64,000 nucleotides of DNA from positions 17,459 through 81,458 of IMG/VR virus record IMGVR_UViG_3300009008_000022. One strand, written 5' to 3'. Origin of the DNA: a virus. Below are positions 1-9,222 of the stretch, piece by piece (position 1 is the first letter of the stretch; the number at the start of each line of letters is the position of its first letter). The translations under genes were made by a program, and so were the position numbers. Under the pieces are notes generated by a model. The model did not search any database. It had not been told where the DNA came from and saw nothing but the letters and a program-made list of their open reading frames with translations.

Positions 1-1331
1 GACGGGACCGGAGCGAGGCGCGGCTAACCTACCGCCTCAACATCGAGCTGGAGATCGTAGGCGCGGCCGAGAAGGCTAAATTCCTGGCTCCAGGGAAAAC
101 CGCGCTGCAAAAAATCAAGGACATGATCGCGGACGGCCGCAAGTACGCCAACATGCTGTCCGCCCAGGTGGACGAGCTAACCGCGGTGGCGGGGGAGCTG
201 AAAGGCGAGATTGCCAAGATCAGCGGCATCATCGACAGCGCGGGTCAACTGGTGAGCGCGTGCAACGATTTTATTACTGGCGTCAAGTCGTTTGTCGATA
301 TTCCGGCCGGCACCGTGAGCAGCCTGACCGATCTCGTTGACGAGGCCGGCGCCCTGGCGGCCAACGTGACAGATTGGGATGCTCAGTATGAGGCGTTTCA
401 ATCCATGGGGGATCAGATCGACGGGCTCAGCGCGACGTTTGAAGGCCACTTTGACGAGGGGCTAGACGCCAAGACGGCCGCGGTGGACAACGTAGCCACC
501 CGCAGCCAGGGGCTTAATCAGTCCTCGTGGAAGAAAGCCAAGGCAGCCAAGGATGCAGCCGCGAGCAGCGGCGGCGCCATGAGCAGCGCGAGCGCCTACG
601 GCAGCGAGTTTAAGCCGTCCGACTATGACAAGCTGAAAGCCGAAACCGGCGCCGGCAGTAGCGCCGGGTACAACGCTTTCGCAGAGCACACCGTGAAGCA
701 GGGCGATACGCTGCAATCAATCGCAGCTCAGCACATGGGCTCGCCGTCGAGCTGGATCGACGTGGCCCTGGCGAACGGGCTCAGACCGCCCTACGTCACG
801 CAGGGCGCCAGGGTGCCCAACGCCGTGCGGCCTGGGGATCCGATTCTAATCCCGATCCATAACCCGGCCGCCGCAGCGGACGTGAGCAGCACCGGCAACC
901 CCGCCCAGGGCGCGAGCCAGATCGAGGATCAGCTCGGCGTTGACTTACTGCTGGTCCGCCTGGACACCGGAAAATACGGGTGGGCCGTGGACAGCCAGCA
1001 CGGATCCGAGAGCATTCGGCGCGTGAGAGGTGCAAAGAATCTCAGTCAAGCTCTGGCGAAGCGGGTGCGTACTGAACAGGGCACAAACGTGTCGTTTCCA
1101 GAGGTGGGGCTACCTCGACTGATCGGTGAGAGCATCTTTGGCGGCGCGGACAGCGGCAGCGCCTACGCCATGGCGAGCTACGAGCTGCACCGGCAAATTG
1201 AGGCAGAGGACCGGATTCAGCGCGTAGCAAACATGACCTTTACAGTGGACAAGGACGCACTCACGGCCGTGATTTATGCTGTGCCCGTGGGGTATGATAC
1301 CTCCAGAGCAATAAACGTCACGCTAACCTAA
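1..1331 (+). CDS. Baseplate wedge protein, LysM plus gp25/GPW-like fusion (5' partial)
   Basis: The reading frame is open from base 3, so the true start lies upstream; the ATG at 123 is internal. The N-terminal third is helical and unrecognised. A LysM-type module follows (about 670-900, HTVKQGDTLQSIA then GDPILIPI), known from tail and baseplate proteins that bind peptidoglycan. The last ~130 residues contain GAKNLSQALAKRVRTEQG and an E-[DE]-R-[IV] segment followed by beta strands, which resembles the gp25/GPW baseplate-wedge fold. The baseplate J gene starts 10 bases downstream, the position expected of a wedge component. Function is assigned from fold-like motifs and synteny. The fusion of the two modules in one chain is unusual. 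Confidence 0.7.
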   Translation, partial: RDRSEARLTYRLNIELEIVGAAEKAKFLAPGKTALQKIKDMIADGRKYANMLSAQVDELTAVAGELKGEIAKISGIIDSAGQLVSACNDFITGVKSFVDIPAGTVSSLTDLVDEAGALAANVTDWDAQYEAFQSMGDQIDGLSATFEGHFDEGLDAKTAAVDNVATRSQGLNQSSWKKAKAAKDAAASSGGAMSSASAYGSEFKPSDYDKLKAETGAGSSAGYNAFAEHTVKQGDTLQSIAAQHMGSPSSWIDVALANGLRPPYVTQGARVPNAVRPGDPILIPIHNPAAAADVSSTGNPAQGASQIEDQLGVDLLLVRLDTGKYGWAVDSQHGSESIRRVRGAKNLSQALAKRVRTEQGTNVSFPEVGLPRLIGESIFGGADSGSAYAMASYELHRQIEAEDRIQRVANMTFTVDKDALTAVIYAVPVGYDTSRAINVTLT

Positions 1332-1341
1332 CGGGTGATTC

Positions 1342-2733
1342 ATGCCGTTTTCAATTCAGCGCATGGCAGAGATTTACGACGGGATGCGCAACCGCGTGGT
1401 GGCGCGCAGCACGTTGACAGACCTAACCCCCACCAGCGACGTGGCGATAATGCTTGCGGCCGTCGCGCGAGGCATCGAGAAGGCTTACCTGGAGATGGTG
1501 CGCCTGCTGGATAGCGTGGATATGTCCAAGGCCCGCGGCCAGGATCTTGACGAGTGGGGCAAGAGAATGAATCCCACGTCAATCAGTCGCCAGAGCCCGC
1601 AGACCGCCACGTCTACCGTTGTGTTTGGGCGCACCGGCACCACCGGCACAGTGACCATTCCCATCGGCACCACGGTGCAAGCTCCGGCGGCCGGTAAGAA
1701 CGGCGAGGATCTTGTTTTCGCCTCCACCGCGGCCGGCAGCATTGCGAACGGCAGCTCCACAAGCGCCGCGGTAGCCGTCAAGGCAGCGGCGGCCGGCGCG
1801 GAATACAATGTCTCGGCTGGCGCGATCAGCACCTTCCAAAACAAACCGTCCGGTGTGGAGACAGTGACCAACGCCAGCGCAGTAACCAACGGCAGCGACG
1901 AGGAGAAAGACGACGCCTACCGGCGGCGAATGCTGGCCCGAATGCTGAGCTTGCCCCGATCCACCATGACGGCAATCAAGGGCGCGCTGTTGGGCGTGAC
2001 CGATGGTGCCACCGCCAAAACGATCCGCCAGGTAACGGCAATCGAGGACAAATACAACCCTGGCAACGTCGAGATTTACATTGACGACGGCAACGGCACC
2101 GCCGAGTCAACGGCCACTGTCACCAGCCAGGGAGTGCTCACCGCGGTAGGTGGAGAGGTTGACTTTCCCCTGCCCCACAAGCCGATCAAGCCTGGCACGA
2201 CGTTCAACCTGTACCGGGATTGGGGCGCCGGCCCCAGCCTCATGGCGACGACGGAATACACGTTGCACTTGCCCAGCGGCAAGGTGCTGCTGGACTCGAC
2301 GCTCTACCCAAGCGGGTTGACCGCAAGCCACGTCATCACCGCGGATTACACCTACTACACCGGCCTGGTGGCGCTGGCTCAAAAGGTGGTGGACGGTGAT
2401 CCGCTTGATCGTGCCAACTATCCCGGCTATCGCGCGGCCGGCATTAGCGCCCAGGTGAAGGTGCCTCAGATTCAATCCCAGACGGTAATGATCCTGCTTA
2501 CCGTCAAGGTCGGGTTTGACCAGGCGACCGCCATAGCCGCGGTGAGCACCGCGGTGCAAGCCTACATTAACGGCCTGGGCATCGGTGACGACGTGATCCA
2601 CTCCGAGATCGTGGAGCGCAGCATGGCGGTGTCGGGCGTGTACGACGCCAAGGTTTTTCTGCCATCGGCAAACGTCGTCATTTCGAGCGAGCAGCTTGCG
2701 CGGGTGGCAGCCAGCCAGGTGACGGTGATCTAG
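1342..2733 (+). CDS. Baseplate J / gp47-family protein
   Basis: A 463 aa protein, normal length for baseplate J proteins, which form the wedge around the tail hub. Family features include the N-terminal LDSVDMSKARGQDLDEWGK segment, the central GSDEEKDDAYRRRMLARM arginine-rich helix, and a C-terminal repeat of small beta domains ending in a VYDAKV... strand. It lies just after the LysM/gp25 gene, and its TAG overlaps the GTG of the next gene, so the tail genes are co-translated. Assignment is by family pattern and order, not by a search. Confidence 0.88.
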   Translation: MPFSIQRMAEIYDGMRNRVVARSTLTDLTPTSDVAIMLAAVARGIEKAYLEMVRLLDSVDMSKARGQDLDEWGKRMNPTSISRQSPQTATSTVVFGRTGTTGTVTIPIGTTVQAPAAGKNGEDLVFASTAAGSIANGSSTSAAVAVKAAAAGAEYNVSAGAISTFQNKPSGVETVTNASAVTNGSDEEKDDAYRRRMLARMLSLPRSTMTAIKGALLGVTDGATAKTIRQVTAIEDKYNPGNVEIYIDDGNGTAESTATVTSQGVLTAVGGEVDFPLPHKPIKPGTTFNLYRDWGAGPSLMATTEYTLHLPSGKVLLDSTLYPSGLTASHVITADYTYYTGLVALAQKVVDGDPLDRANYPGYRAAGISAQVKVPQIQSQTVMILLTVKVGFDQATAIAAVSTAVQAYINGLGIGDDVIHSEIVERSMAVSGVYDAKVFLPSANVVISSEQLARVAASQVTVI

Positions 2734-3137
2734 TGACCATCACGATCAACTCTGTAACGCCGGACGTTCTGCCCATGCACGGCGGAATGCAGCTTGAGAT
2801 TCAAACGCCGCCCGCCGGCCTGGCGGCTGGCGTGGATTACGCGATCCACATCGGCCCCACCGGCACCACCGCGGACCTGGCTTGCTACTCCGGCGTTCCC
2901 GGCCAGGGCGCGGTGTGTCGCAGCTCGGACGGGGAGACAATCCTTTGCATTGCGCCCCCCATGGCCCGCGGCGCGCTTGTTCTGTCGATCCACGGCAACG
3001 GTGACAGCGGCACCTCCGCGGTGACAGCTCACGAGGAAAGCCACCTTGATACCGTGTGGGATATGCGCCAGCACTATCCGCCCTGGTACGACACCGGGCC
3101 GCGGAGGCTGGACGTTGAGCCCAGGCAGGACGGCTAA
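2733..3137 (+). CDS. Small IPT/TIG-like tail protein
   Basis: A 134 aa protein with a GTG start overlapping the stop of the baseplate J gene. It opens with INSVTPDVLPMHGG, the pattern that begins IPT/TIG immunoglobulin-like domains, and continues as beta strands to VLSIHGNGD. The last 35 residues are Pro/Trp/Asp rich. Such domains occur on phage tail surfaces. I infer a structural or decoration role in the baseplate from context; the exact role is unknown. Confidence 0.6.
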   Translation: MTITINSVTPDVLPMHGGMQLEIQTPPAGLAAGVDYAIHIGPTGTTADLACYSGVPGQGAVCRSSDGETILCIAPPMARGALVLSIHGNGDSGTSAVTAHEESHLDTVWDMRQHYPPWYDTGPRRLDVEPRQDG

Positions 3138-3140
3138 CCC

Positions 3141-5114
3141 ATGGTGGCAACACTCCGCAACCCGTTTCGGGCAGCTCTGAAGGCCGTAGGCGAGGCGCTA
3201 GGCGACCTGGCAGGAAAGCCCGTCACCCGATTAAAAGCTCCCCACGCCGTTGGAGCGACGACGCTGGACGTTGAATCGGTGTACCGGTTCAACACGGCCG
3301 GATCTCTGTGGGTTGGGGACGAGCCACGCGCGACGGCTTACACCGGCGTGGTCGCTACGGCCAACGGGCAGCAGTTCACCGGGTGCACGCCGCTGACCAG
3401 GGCGCACCGCGAGGACACTGAGGTGGCGGACGCCAATCGGGCGTTTAGCGCCCTGGATCGGTGCTGGCGGGCTCTGCATGTTGCCTACGCGCTAGGGCGC
3501 GACCTGGATCGGGTGGGCGGCAACCAGGGGATTCATCGGCCGCGCGGCGTGGGGGATACGATCTACCGTGCCATGATCGAGGTTTTGTCTTACCTGCCCA
3601 GGGCGCCGGTGTATTCGCTAGAGGTGTTTCTGGCCGCTGTTTACCCTGGCGGCGGCTGGACGATCTTTGAAGATCTGCAAAACAGCCCGTCCGAAGTGTT
3701 CATTACCGCCCCTGGCTACCTGGGCACCGCCGGACAGGGGCGGTCCTACATGGGGCACCGCGAAGCCGTTACCAGCTCCACCACTACCTCGATCACGCTG
3801 GCCGATGATCCCGCCCTGGTGCGGTCGGTCAAGCTGGTTCCGGTGCAGCACGCGCTGGCAATGGACGATCTGCCCAGCGCCGAAGGCTGGACGTTTGACG
3901 CGGACACCACCGGCCTTGAAGCAACCTATTTCAATATCGCCACCGGCAAGCTCCACCATGCCCAGACGGCCGGTGACGCGCACGGCGGGCGCTACCTCGT
4001 GCAGCCTGCCCCTTCCAGCTCCCCAGGAAAGTTTCGGTTTGAGGTTTACTGGATGGTGGACACCATTTCCACGGCCAACGGCTACCCGTGGAAGTTGATC
4101 TTTGAGGACGGCGAGCGCGAAATGGGGCTTATCTGGAATGCTACGCACGTCGCCCTGGGCCAGAGCAACGACACCGCCCTGGGCACGCCGGTAGCCTGGA
4201 CTCCGGGGTCAACCATCTGGCATCACATGGTGCTAGAGCGCGAAGGAAACGAGGTGCGCGGGTGGGTTGACGGCCAGCTCATAGCGCAGTACGCGCCAGC
4301 CAGCTTTAACGCCAGCTCTAACCGCATGGCTCAGTTTGGCTACTGGAACAACGGCGGCAATCAGAATTGGTCTGTGCTCTGGGATAACCTGACCCTGTAC
4401 GTCACTGAGGACACCGAGTATTGGAACCTGAAAGGCGAGCAGGGGCAGACCAGCTCTGGCTCTGACAACTTCACCGACTCGACTGCCAACCCGTTCGTTG
4501 CCGGTGACGCAAACAAGCTCATCCGGGTGGTGGACGAAAACACCGCCGGCTCGAAAGTCAACGGCCTGTGGAAAATCCTAGCTCACGTCAACCCCAGCAC
4601 CGTGCAGCTCGGCGGGATAACGCGGATCAACGGATACACGTCGGTACTCAACCCCACGAGCTTTTACTCCAGCGACCCCGTGTTTACGCCGTTCGACGTG
4701 ACCAAGATCATCACGGTGGCGACTGGCCCCAACGCTGGCCCGCATACCATCACGGCCTGGGTTAGCGAGCACGAGGTGGTTTGCGCTGGCAGCTCGTTTG
4801 TCACCGACACCGACACGTCATGGTCCTTTGACCCTGCATTCGCCACGCAAGGCGCGCTGAATTGGGAGCTGATAGCGGCCGGTGACGAGGCCGGCGGCGT
4901 GCTTACGCTGCGCGAGGGGCTGCCAGAGGCAAACTCCGCGGTGGTGGTGGATTACGCCGTGGTTAAATCAGCAGAGCTAATGAAGGATGAAAACATCGTC
5001 GCTCACACGGATCAGCGCCCACTGGCCCTGTGGGGTGTGGATCAGTGGATACAGGATCTTGCCGCTGACATTACCGCGGCCGGCGTGATAGCGACCTGGA
5101 AGCGGCGCTACTAG
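3141..5114 (+). CDS. Tail protein with gpI/gp48-like N-terminus and jelly-roll-like middle
   Basis: A 657 aa protein. Residues 1-190 resemble proteins that follow baseplate J in contractile tails (gpI/gp48 position; YRAMIEVLSYLPRAP and AVYPGGGW motifs). Residues about 240-430 look like a concanavalin/LamG-like jelly roll (GRYLVQPAPSSSPGKFRFEV, WHHMVLEREGNEVRGWVDGQ, then SVLWDNLTLYV), a fold used for glycan binding. The rest is beta-rich without a match I can name. It sits between the TIG-like gene and the fibre gene. I infer a baseplate-to-fibre connector with a carbohydrate-binding insertion. Confidence 0.6.
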   Translation: MVATLRNPFRAALKAVGEALGDLAGKPVTRLKAPHAVGATTLDVESVYRFNTAGSLWVGDEPRATAYTGVVATANGQQFTGCTPLTRAHREDTEVADANRAFSALDRCWRALHVAYALGRDLDRVGGNQGIHRPRGVGDTIYRAMIEVLSYLPRAPVYSLEVFLAAVYPGGGWTIFEDLQNSPSEVFITAPGYLGTAGQGRSYMGHREAVTSSTTTSITLADDPALVRSVKLVPVQHALAMDDLPSAEGWTFDADTTGLEATYFNIATGKLHHAQTAGDAHGGRYLVQPAPSSSPGKFRFEVYWMVDTISTANGYPWKLIFEDGEREMGLIWNATHVALGQSNDTALGTPVAWTPGSTIWHHMVLEREGNEVRGWVDGQLIAQYAPASFNASSNRMAQFGYWNNGGNQNWSVLWDNLTLYVTEDTEYWNLKGEQGQTSSGSDNFTDSTANPFVAGDANKLIRVVDENTAGSKVNGLWKILAHVNPSTVQLGGITRINGYTSVLNPTSFYSSDPVFTPFDVTKIITVATGPNAGPHTITAWVSEHEVVCAGSSFVTDTDTSWSFDPAFATQGALNWELIAAGDEAGGVLTLREGLPEANSAVVVDYAVVKSAELMKDENIVAHTDQRPLALWGVDQWIQDLAADITAAGVIATWKRRY

Positions 5115-5123
5115 GAGCAGGCA

Positions 5124-6812
5124 ATGAAGCTGGTTAAATGGACCCCGAACGAGCGCGTTGATCTGCCGGATCAAGAGGCCGGCATGGGCGGCCTGGCGCT
5201 GAAAGATCTGTTGCGCGTTAGCCGGCTGCGCATTCTGCCGGTGGGCCGCAACGGCGGCCAGGCCGGCACCGAAGCGCGGATCTTTGATGGATTCGATCTT
5301 TACGGCGCCGCGGGCGCGCTGGTTTACCTTCGCCGCGGCTCAGGGATCTTCCCGATCACGGTGGAGGGCGCGGTGCAGCTCGGCCTGGTCATGGGCGAGG
5401 TGGGCGACAGCTTCAAGACGATTGACTGCTCCGGCTTCAGCGACGGTGATCATGCCGTGTATGTCCGCGGTCGGTTTGTGGCGAGCACGCGCGAAAATCG
5501 CGTGCTGGTAGACGCCAGCGGTAACGAGTATGTGAGCCACGTTGACACGCGGTCTGAACTGACATGGGAGTACGTTGCGCAGGAGTGGGCCGCAGCTTCG
5601 CCTGGCGCGGAGTACGTCAAGGTTGGAAAGATCACAACCACGTCGGGCGCCGTGACAGCGACAGAGGATTATCGGCACTTCTTTTTCGAGGGCGACGGGG
5701 CAGCCGGAGCTGGACAGTGGGCCGCGGAATGGGGCGGCGGCGCCAATGACCGCAACGCAGACCGCGCCGCCTACGGGATCAAGGACTTGCACAAGTTCGT
5801 GCAGTTCACCCGCACGCAGTTTCAAAGCATCCTGGGCTCCGGCAAGAAGTATTGGGAGATCCCCGACCCCGATCTGACCGACTTAGCCGCAGAGCACAAT
5901 ACCAACGGCACGCACGGCAACGTCAACGCCGATCAGGTGGACATCGGCACGCCTGGCACGCATGAGTACCGGATCATGGCCGGCAGCGACGGCAGCGAGC
6001 GGTGGACGTTCTTTCGCTGCCTGGACGCTGCCAACCAGGGCGACATGGTGCTCACGCATGACAAGAGCGAAGTTTATGCTCGCGTAAGCATTCACCCCAA
6101 AGGGAACGGCAGCTCGCTTTCCAATGGCGATAACGGCGAGTTTTACGTCGGAGAGGACGGAGTAGGCGGCCCGCGCTACGGCTTCCGCGCTACGAAGGTG
6201 GGCGCCACGCAGACAGCTTACGCCCTGGGCAACCTGGCCGGATCTCCGGCCGTGCTGATTAACGAGGGTACCGGCTACGGCGCGTCAGCTCGCGGGATGG
6301 TGCTGCAAGAGGGCAGTTACCATCTGCCCGCGAAAACCAAGATGATCAGCTCGCCCACCATTGACTACTTGCCCAGCACAACCAACTGGACAAAGGGACT
6401 CAGGACACCGGGCGTACCGTCGATTTACATGGGCAGCCATGGCAACGGCACCGAAGTAGCCTATCTCCAGTCAAAGGAATTTCCATCGGATTGCACGTTG
6501 AACTATGTGCTGGTCAACCTGGCAATCAGTGGCGCGACCCCCACCACGCCGCTGACCGTCGCGGTTTACCGCTGTCGCAAGGGCGCCGGTGCGACAATCT
6601 CCCGCACGCTGCTACAGTCAGCTACCTACGCCCTGTCAACCACCGCAGGGGATACTCTCATGATCCTGACCACGGGGAGCAGTATGCTTGCCGAGACAGA
6701 CTGGATCGTGCTGGAGATAACTCCGGCCGATGCGGCATCAAGTGTCACCACGCACGTTGACACCGTGATCGATCTGAATTGCACCTTTAACGAGGCAAGC
6801 AAGTACGCATAA
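5124..6812 (+). CDS. Tail fibre-like protein
   Basis: A 562 aa protein with ATG preceded by AGGAGCAGG. The N-terminal half is a conserved-looking scaffold containing Gly/Ala strands, GVIVEGAVQL-like segments and an NDRNADRAAYGIKDLHKFVQFTR-type linker region. The C-terminal 180 residues are a Gly/Thr/Ser-rich beta domain ending in a jelly-roll-like segment (TPLTVAVYRCRKG, TDWIVLEITP). Last large gene of the tail module. Role as fibre or fibre base inferred from composition and position. Confidence 0.55.
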   Translation: MKLVKWTPNERVDLPDQEAGMGGLALKDLLRVSRLRILPVGRNGGQAGTEARIFDGFDLYGAAGALVYLRRGSGIFPITVEGAVQLGLVMGEVGDSFKTIDCSGFSDGDHAVYVRGRFVASTRENRVLVDASGNEYVSHVDTRSELTWEYVAQEWAAASPGAEYVKVGKITTTSGAVTATEDYRHFFFEGDGAAGAGQWAAEWGGGANDRNADRAAYGIKDLHKFVQFTRTQFQSILGSGKKYWEIPDPDLTDLAAEHNTNGTHGNVNADQVDIGTPGTHEYRIMAGSDGSERWTFFRCLDAANQGDMVLTHDKSEVYARVSIHPKGNGSSLSNGDNGEFYVGEDGVGGPRYGFRATKVGATQTAYALGNLAGSPAVLINEGTGYGASARGMVLQEGSYHLPAKTKMISSPTIDYLPSTTNWTKGLRTPGVPSIYMGSHGNGTEVAYLQSKEFPSDCTLNYVLVNLAISGATPTTPLTVAVYRCRKGAGATISRTLLQSATYALSTTAGDTLMILTTGSSMLAETDWIVLEITPADAASSVTTHVDTVIDLNCTFNEASKYA

Positions 6813-6831
6813 CCAACCGAAAGAGGGCGCC

Positions 6832-7107
6832 ATGAGTGAAGAAAACCCAACCAACAAACCCCCACCGCCAGAGCTGCGCCAGGTGACACCTGGGATGCAG
6901 GAGCTTGCCCAGGTCGAGGGCGTGCGGATCATGATGGACAGGTGCGCTCACAGTTTCGCGCTGGGCATTAACTCGCCGGTTGGTCTGGTGACGCAGGAGT
7001 TAGCCGGAGAGGCGCTGTGCCGGCTAGGGGTGGAACTGATACGACAGAGCGGATACGTCCACGACTTTACGCGCCGCGTTGATCCGCCGCCTCCATCAGA
7101 AGGATAA
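6832..7107 (+). CDS. Hypothetical protein after tail fibre
   Basis: A 91 aa soluble protein with ATG behind GAGGGCGCC, a leader used before several genes here (also 22187 and 26880). It has a Pro-rich N-terminus and a single helical segment with no recognisable family. Its last 41 bases overlap the 3' end of the convergent RHH gene. It may be a tail-fibre chaperone by position, but nothing in the sequence shows that. Confidence 0.6.
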   Translation: MSEENPTNKPPPPELRQVTPGMQELAQVEGVRIMMDRCAHSFALGINSPVGLVTQELAGEALCRLGVELIRQSGYVHDFTRRVDPPPPSEG

Positions 7108-7252
7108 CCGCCATGTTGGCTCGGCTCCGGTGCTCTTGATCGGCCAGAGCTTGAATCCGTACTGACAGATCCACCGGAACAGTGATCGTCAACCGCGTGG
7201 TTTGCGGTGCGGGTGGTGGTGCGGTTTTTTTGGGCTTTCTCGCTGGTTTCAT
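7067..7252 (-). CDS. Ribbon-helix-helix (CopG-like) small DNA-binding protein
   Basis: A 61 aa protein. The start at 7252 is chosen because AAGGA lies 7 bases upstream; an in-frame start at 7300 has no such site. Basic N-terminus, then RLTITVPVDLSVRIQALAD with an RSRANMAVILLMEAA helix, the strand-helix-helix arrangement of CopG/Arc-type repressors. Last gene of the leftward operon, tail-to-tail overlapping the 6832-7107 gene. Probably a regulator of phage genes; the target is unknown. Confidence 0.7.
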   Translation of the reverse strand: MKPARKPKKTAPPPAPQTTRLTITVPVDLSVRIQALADQEHRSRANMAVILLMEAADQRGA

Positions 7253-7296
7253 AGCGTCGTCCTTTTTCAACAGCTTGCCGTTGCAGCGGGGCGGTG

Positions 7297-8016
7297 TCAA
7301 GTGCTGCTATCGTCGGCAAACAGCGCGCCCTGGTCACGGTGGCGCTTGACCACCACGATCCTGGCGGTGGGGCCGATCTTGTCGGCCAGCCGATGCGCCT
7401 TGTCCGGTATGTTGGCCGCGTCCGCGATTACCAGATCCACGCCGGTCGGCATGAAGGCTTCAAATATCCCGCGGGTGTAAAGCGCCTGGCCGTCTACCAG
7501 GCCGCGGTAAATCTCCCGGTGCGCCAGGTAGACCATGGTTTTTCCCACCTCAAACCCGTTGGGGATCGCGGGCAGTTTGCGCGACACGCCCATTTCGGCC
7601 GCTTCGGCTGAGAACTTCTCCGGCGTGGGGTAGTGCGAGCTGCCGATCCAGATCAGACCGTGCTTGCCCAGGGGCGGGTTGCCCACCGGACAGGTACAGC
7701 ATTCCGGCCGGTGTGCCTCGGGCGCCTCGGTGTCAATGCCGGCCTGGGCGGCGGTTGCCTCGACGCAGCGCGTGGGCGCTCCCTGGAACAGCTTGAACGG
7801 CTCAATCCACGTCCAGCTCCGGGTGGGCTTAATGCCCTGGGAGCAGCACGGGCACACGTCCAGATCCCAGGGCAGGGCGCCGCAGTCCTCCCCGTGCGAC
7901 GGGCCTACCAAGTAGATCCCAACGCCGCTTTTGTCGGGCTTGCGGTAGCCGCAGCCACGGGCCTTTTCAATGCTCGTGACAACCTGGCGAACCACCTCTT
8001 GATCGAGTGTTTCCAT
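7297..8016 (-). CDS. Hypothetical protein with Cys-pair motif and C-terminal clamp-like peptide
   Basis: A 239 aa protein, start at 8016 with AGGGAGG six bases upstream. Contains CPCCSQG and CCTCPVG cysteine pairs that could bind zinc, and a mixed alpha/beta C-terminal half (MPTGVDLVIADAANI). It ends RDQGALFADDSST; QGALF resembles the QLxLF sliding-clamp-binding pentamer. No family recognised. Member of the leftward early operon. Function unknown. Confidence 0.6.
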   Translation of the reverse strand: METLDQEVVRQVVTSIEKARGCGYRKPDKSGVGIYLVGPSHGEDCGALPWDLDVCPCCSQGIKPTRSWTWIEPFKLFQGAPTRCVEATAAQAGIDTEAPEAHRPECCTCPVGNPPLGKHGLIWIGSSHYPTPEKFSAEAAEMGVSRKLPAIPNGFEVGKTMVYLAHREIYRGLVDGQALYTRGIFEAFMPTGVDLVIADAANIPDKAHRLADKIGPTARIVVVKRHRDQGALFADDSST

Positions 8017-8027
8017 TCTCATCCTCC

Positions 8028-8243
8028 CTAAAATGTGGGCTTTGGGTTGCACTTGCCAGGCGGCAGCGGTACGGGCTTTCTCGCTCGCTCCCACCGCTTT
8101 GGAACGAATCCCCCTTGGCACAGCCAGCGGTCCAGGTGCTCTACCTTTTCGGCTAACTGCTCGGCGTCCGCGTCCGCGTCCGGCTCTGACAGGATCAGGT
8201 TTGCAAGCTCCAGCATTTCTTCCAGCGCGCGATCCGGGTCCAT
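8028..8243 (-). CDS. Small conserved-type phage protein (MDPDRALEEMLELA)
   Basis: A 71 aa acidic protein. The ATG at 8243 overlaps the TAA of the upstream gene (TAATG), implying coupled translation. Two helices (ALEEMLELANLIL and AEQLAEKVEHLDRWL) followed by GGFVPKRW. I recall proteins with this helix-LDxWL-GGFxPxxW pattern as common unknowns in phage genomes. Function unknown. Confidence 0.65.
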   Translation of the reverse strand: MDPDRALEEMLELANLILSEPDADADAEQLAEKVEHLDRWLCQGGFVPKRWERARKPVPLPPGKCNPKPTF

Positions 8244-8458
8244 TAGCGGCACCACTGAGCTGGCGGCGGGTCCGGCCACACCACGCTGTGCTGCATGAAC
8301 ATCACGAAGGCGAGCCTGCCCAGGCAAAAATCCTTGCCCTGGAAACAGTTGGCCGGTCCCCAATGACCCTGCCCAGGGCGAAGCCAGAGAACAGAGATCG
8401 GGCCAATGTCGAACAGGTGGCGCCAGAGGCGGAAGCTGCGAAAGATTGGTTTCAGCAT
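8243..8458 (-). CDS. Hypothetical small aromatic-rich protein
   Basis: A 71 aa protein, start at 8458 with GAGGAG upstream; its TAA overlaps the next start. Trp/Phe/Leu-rich first half (MLKPIFRSFRLWRHLF) followed by a short hydrophobic stretch. It may associate with the membrane, but I see no clear transmembrane helix. No family recognised. Confidence 0.5.
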   Translation of the reverse strand: MLKPIFRSFRLWRHLFDIGPISVLWLRPGQGHWGPANCFQGKDFCLGRLAFVMFMQHSVVWPDPPPAQWCR

Positions 8459-9222
8459 CGTGTCTCCTCGATTAATTCGGCCAGGCGGCCGGTTGGGCTG
8501 CTTCCAAGCCAGGCGGCCAGAATCCGCCGGCCGGACTGGTAGATCTCCCACTTGGTTCCGGCGCTCATGTCCGGCCTGGCGCCGCTGATCTCCTCGATAG
8601 CGGCGGCGTACAGATCGTGAAAAGCTGGACCGTGAATCTGATCCTTGGGCACTTTGCCGCCGTTGGCTCTGAAGTGCGCCGAGTGCGCCAGCTCATGCAC
8701 GGCCAGGTTGAGGTTTTCGACCGCGCCGTCGTCGGCTGCTGTGATGCGCAGGGCAACCTCCCACCTTCCGCCGAATCCGGTGCCATGGTGCCCGTCCGGG
8801 TCACGCCAGCTTCGCCGTGTATAGCTCATCCGAAAGGCGGGCGGGTCAAACCGTCGCCGGCCGTTGTGGTGTCGGCGCCAGAAGGCGCCCTCCCAGGCGG
8901 CCAGGTGGCACAGGTGACGCGCTACAGCTTCCCACATGACAAGGGGACGCTTGCGTGCCGCGGCGGCCTCTTGCGCGGCCTGGCGCTGCTTGGCTGCGCT
9001 CTTGCGCTTGCCTTTCTGCTGAGCTGCGCGCCGCTCTGCCTTGGCTGCGCGCTGGCGCTCCAGGGCGGGGCAAGTGCGCTCTACCAGTTTTCCGGTTGCC
9101 TCGGAGCACGGCAGGCAGTACCGCCGCACGTCCAGCTTGCGCGGCCGGCTTGGAGCCAGAACGCCCGCGTTACACCGGGGGCATTTCCACCGCTTCAAGG
9201 GCTGCTTTTTTGCCTGTTTCAT
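8452..9222 (-). CDS. SprT-like zinc metallopeptidase (zincin) with N-terminal Cys pairs
   Basis: A 256 aa protein, start at 9222 with AAGGGGA upstream. CPRC (14-17) and CLPC (36-39) form a likely zinc ribbon, then a lysine/alanine-rich helix. The catalytic HELAH (176-180) is followed by HGPAFH (197-202), the spacing and third ligand seen in SprT-type zincins. SprT/Spartan proteins cleave DNA-bound proteins; whether this one acts on host or phage proteins is unknown. First gene after the promoter at 9251-9279, so probably expressed strongly and early. Confidence 0.7.
   Translation of the reverse strand: MKQAKKQPLKRWKCPRCNAGVLAPSRPRKLDVRRYCLPCSEATGKLVERTCPALERQRAAKAERRAAQQKGKRKSAAKQRQAAQEAAAARKRPLVMWEAVARHLCHLAAWEGAFWRRHHNGRRRFDPPAFRMSYTRRSWRDPDGHHGTGFGGRWEVALRITAADDGAVENLNLAVHELAHSAHFRANGGKVPKDQIHGPAFHDLYAAAIEEISGARPDMSAGTKWEIYQSGRRILAAWLGSSPTGRLAELIEETRC

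Noticed and set aside
8035-8542. Plus-strand ORFs opposite the leftward operon
   Set aside because: Antisense shadows with Arg/Ser/Ala-rich composition; the minus genes have SD sites and overlaps.
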